From Lutispora sp. (GTDB lineage: Bacteria; Bacillota; Clostridia; Lutisporales; Lutisporaceae): 8,873 nucleotides of DNA. The notes under the pieces were generated by a model. The model saw only the letters and a program-made list of their open reading frames with translations, was not told the DNA's origin and searched no databases. The position numbers and the translations under genes are program-made. The stretch lies in contig JAUQXG010000150.1 of assembly GCA_030834765.1 (NCBI GenBank), positions 1-8,873 of the forward strand, in the 5' to 3' direction. Below are positions 6,858-8,873 of the stretch, piece by piece (positions within the stretch are counted from its first letter, which is position 1; the number at the start of each line of letters is the position of its first letter).

Positions 6858-8873
6858 TTATACTTTAAACTTATCTAAATCCACTTCTACAGATTTCGTA
6901 ATCTCTGACATCTTTTGAGATGTATCAGATAGTTCCTTCATTAACGCGTTCTGCTCCTCGGTAGATGCTGCTATATTTTGTACATCAGCAGTAGCCTGCT
7001 CTGATATTGTCAGTATATTTTGAACTGCATTTACCATGACTTGAGTTTGTGCCACAACAGAATTCAATACTTCAGAAACTCCGCTTACTTCAGAAGAAAT
7101 ATCTGTAACAGAGTGGTTGATATCAGTAAAGGATGTTCCTACATCTTTGATCATTGTCATGCCATCTTTTACTGCTGTAACCCCTAGACCCATATTGTGT
7201 GAAGAGTTCTGAACCTCTACTTGTATCTCAGATATAAGCTTCGTTATATTGGAGGCAGCTTCAGATGATTGTTCAGCTAGTTTTCTGACCTCATCTGCTA
7301 CCACAGCAAATCCTCGACCTGAATCCCCAGCTCTCGCAGCTTCTATAGCTGCATTTAAGGCTAATAAGTTTGTCTGACTAGCTATTGCTGTAATAGAGGA
7401 TACGATGTCACCTATTTTATTGGACTTTTCGCTTAAAGTCTGGATACCTACTGAAATAGCTCCCACTTTATCATGGATTGTATTCATTTGAGTTATAGCT
7501 TGTGATACCACTTGGTTGCCATTTTCCGCCTTTTCAGAGGCATCCTTGGCTACAACAGTAACACCGTGCATTTTATCCGAGATGTTTTCTATGATAGACA
7601 ATGTTTGTTCTGAAGCAGAAGTTGAAGAATCAATTAACTTAGTTTGCTGCTCTTGCCCTATTGACACATCTTGTATAGACTCTGTTATTTGATCTATGGC
7701 ATTTAAATTCTGACTTACACCTATTGATAGTACCCCGGATATAGTTGTAACCTCTGACATGCTGCTTATAACATTACCTATCAAGCTTTGCAGTTTAGTC
7801 ACCATTGTATTTAAGTTTCCAGCCATTTGTCCTACTTCATCAGATGAGGTAACCGGAATAGAAGTGTTGAATATACCCTCTGCCATTGTAGCAGAAAACA
7901 CATTGACTGCATTTATTTGTTTCTTTAGGTGTCTGCCTATGAATGAGACCGCAGCCGCTACCAACAAGAGTATTACTAATATAAACAAACCTAAATTCAT
8001 AAGTAGCTTATCTATGCTCTCATATAACTCCTTTTCAGGGATACTAAGAGCTAATATCCAATCTGTATTTGGTACAGTTGTAAAATTCACTACATTTACC
8101 CCATGAGAGTCTGTAAAGGTAGCTTCACCTTTCTTTTGTTGTATAATAACTTTACCCAAAGCTGCTAATGAACTATTTTTATCTTCATTTATTTTTGCTT
8201 TCATTATGTTATCAGTACTTTTGTCTACAAGATAAGTACCATCGGCCATTAGCAGAATAGCATTGCCACCTTTACCTATCTTTAATCCGGAAACAAACTT
8301 TTGTAAACTAGATAGATCCATATCGGCAGTTACAACACCTATAAAATTTTTATTTTTATCATATATAGGTGCATTTGTAGTAATCATGGTTATATCTGTA
8401 AGTGCATCATAATAAGGATCAGTAGCTACAGACAGTTTATTTGCTGATTTGCCCAATGTGTACCATTGTTGATTATGAAAGTCATAATCTGATTTCTCAT
8501 AATCAAGGGTGGTAACCAAATTTTCTCCATCCTTATATACATAAGGGCCAAAGTACTTTATGCCTTCGTGAATAAAAGGCTCAAACCAAACCCCCGCTCC
8601 AAAGGTATCAGCATTCATGTCTGCTGCACTGGACAATATGGAAACATAGGTGTCTTTGGATATGGAATTGCCCAGCACTCCTGCTGCCTGTGCTGTTGAC
8701 TCAGCAATTCTGCTGTGTTGTATAAGCATCTTATCAATGATGTTTGCTGTGCTGTCTAATTGATGTGCCATCTTCTCAGAAATCTCATCATTTAATAGTC
8801 TAGTTAAATATGTATAACCTGCCAAAGATAATATTAAAAAAGAAACAGTTAACAATGTGAGAATAGCTAGTAA
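6858..8873 (-). CDS. Methyl-accepting chemotaxis protein with dCache sensor (5' partial)
   Basis: Membrane chemoreceptor that binds a ligand outside the cell and controls the CheA kinase inside. The frame stays open to the window edge and the first visible codons read [12 protein letters not shown], the first membrane helix. The true start therefore lies beyond 8873, and the TTG at 8853-8855 is not it. Residues counted from that TTG: dCache sensor about 35-275, including [10 protein letters not shown] and [20 protein letters not shown] and GVVTADMDL; second membrane helix 285-305; HAMP about 305-358; signalling coiled coil to 665. The kinase-control tip is intact ([20 protein letters not shown], then [10 protein letters not shown], 501-530). 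A likely methylation segment is [10 protein letters not shown] near the C-terminus. There is no NWETF-type CheR tether, as is usual in Firmicutes. It is transcribed towards the transport operon and is not part of it. In the sensor, the arginine two residues before the WY pair, used by amino-acid-binding dCache sensors, is glutamine. Confidence 0.92.
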   Translation of the reverse strand, partial: LLAILTLLTVSFLILSLAGYTYLTRLLNDEISEKMAHQLDSTANIIDKMLIQHSRIAESTAQAAGVLGNSISKDTYVSILSSAADMNADTFGAGVWFEPFIHEGIKYFGPYVYKDGENLVTTLDYEKSDYDFHNQQWYTLGKSANKLSVATDPYYDALTDITMITTNAPIYDKNKNFIGVVTADMDLSSLQKFVSGLKIGKGGNAILLMADGTYLVDKSTDNIMKAKINEDKNSSLAALGKVIIQQKKGEATFTDSHGVNVVNFTTVPNTDWILALSIPEKELYESIDKLLMNLGLFILVILLLVAAAVSFIGRHLKKQINAVNVFSATMAEGIFNTSIPVTSSDEVGQMAGNLNTMVTKLQSLIGNVISSMSEVTTISGVLSIGVSQNLNAIDQITESIQDVSIGQEQQTKLIDSSTSASEQTLSIIENISDKMHGVTVVAKDASEKAENGNQVVSQAITQMNTIHDKVGAISVGIQTLSEKSNKIGDIVSSITAIASQTNLLALNAAIEAARAGDSGRGFAVVADEVRKLAEQSSEAASNITKLISEIQVEVQNSSHNMGLGVTAVKDGMTMIKDVGTSFTDINHSVTDISSEVSGVSEVLNSVVAQTQVMVNAVQNILTISEQATADVQNIAASTEEQNALMKELSDTSQKMSEITKSVEVDLDKFKV

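Noticed and set aside
7759..8106. Plus-strand open frame of 115 codons
   Set aside because: It lies fully antisense to the well-supported chemoreceptor gene, has no ribosome site and shows no recognisable protein pattern.
8853..8855. TTG codon as start of the chemoreceptor gene
   Set aside because: The frame continues open to the window edge through hydrophobic residues of the first membrane helix, so the gene is cut by the edge.
6858..8873. Chemoreceptor as the dedicated sensor of the transporter's substrate
   Set aside because: It is convergent, separately terminated and shares no visible regulatory site with the operon, so adjacency alone is weak evidence.

Overview
The window is AT-rich and codon use favours A/T-ending codons. 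It has strong Shine-Dalgarno sites (AGGAGG, GGAGG), tightly packed or overlapping genes, and a Firmicute-style methyl-accepting chemoreceptor. Together these suggest an anaerobic Bacillota, most likely of the class Clostridia. No rRNA, tRNA, mobile element or CRISPR is present, so the genus cannot be fixed from this sequence.

Layout: positions 1-6685 hold a plus-strand transport operon whose first gene is cut by the window edge. In order it encodes a sugar-type extracellular solute-binding protein (partial), two MalF/MalG-type permeases, a HlyD/MacA-like membrane-fusion (adaptor) protein, a membrane protein with a MacB-like extracytoplasmic domain, and a MalK/UgpC-type ATPase. A strong hairpin terminator/attenuator separates the binding-protein gene from the rest. 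From the first permease onward, genes are 11-17 nt apart or overlap by 8-14 nt, so they are probably co-transcribed and translationally coupled. Positions 6686-6857 hold two hairpins between convergent transcription units. Positions 6858-8873 hold a minus-strand chemoreceptor gene (dCache sensor, HAMP, signalling domain) whose 5' end lies outside the window.

How they fit: binding protein, two permeases and ATPase form a complete CUT1-type carbohydrate importer. The unusual part is the pair of exporter-like genes (adaptor plus MacB-periplasmic-core protein) inserted between the permeases and the ATPase, with no MacB-type ATPase anywhere in view. Either the single MalK-like ATPase serves both parts, or the pair acts without ATP as an envelope accessory of the importer. 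This importer/adaptor hybrid is the best candidate in the window for an undescribed system. The substrate cannot be read from the sequence. The chemoreceptor is transcribed separately and any functional link to the transporter is speculative.
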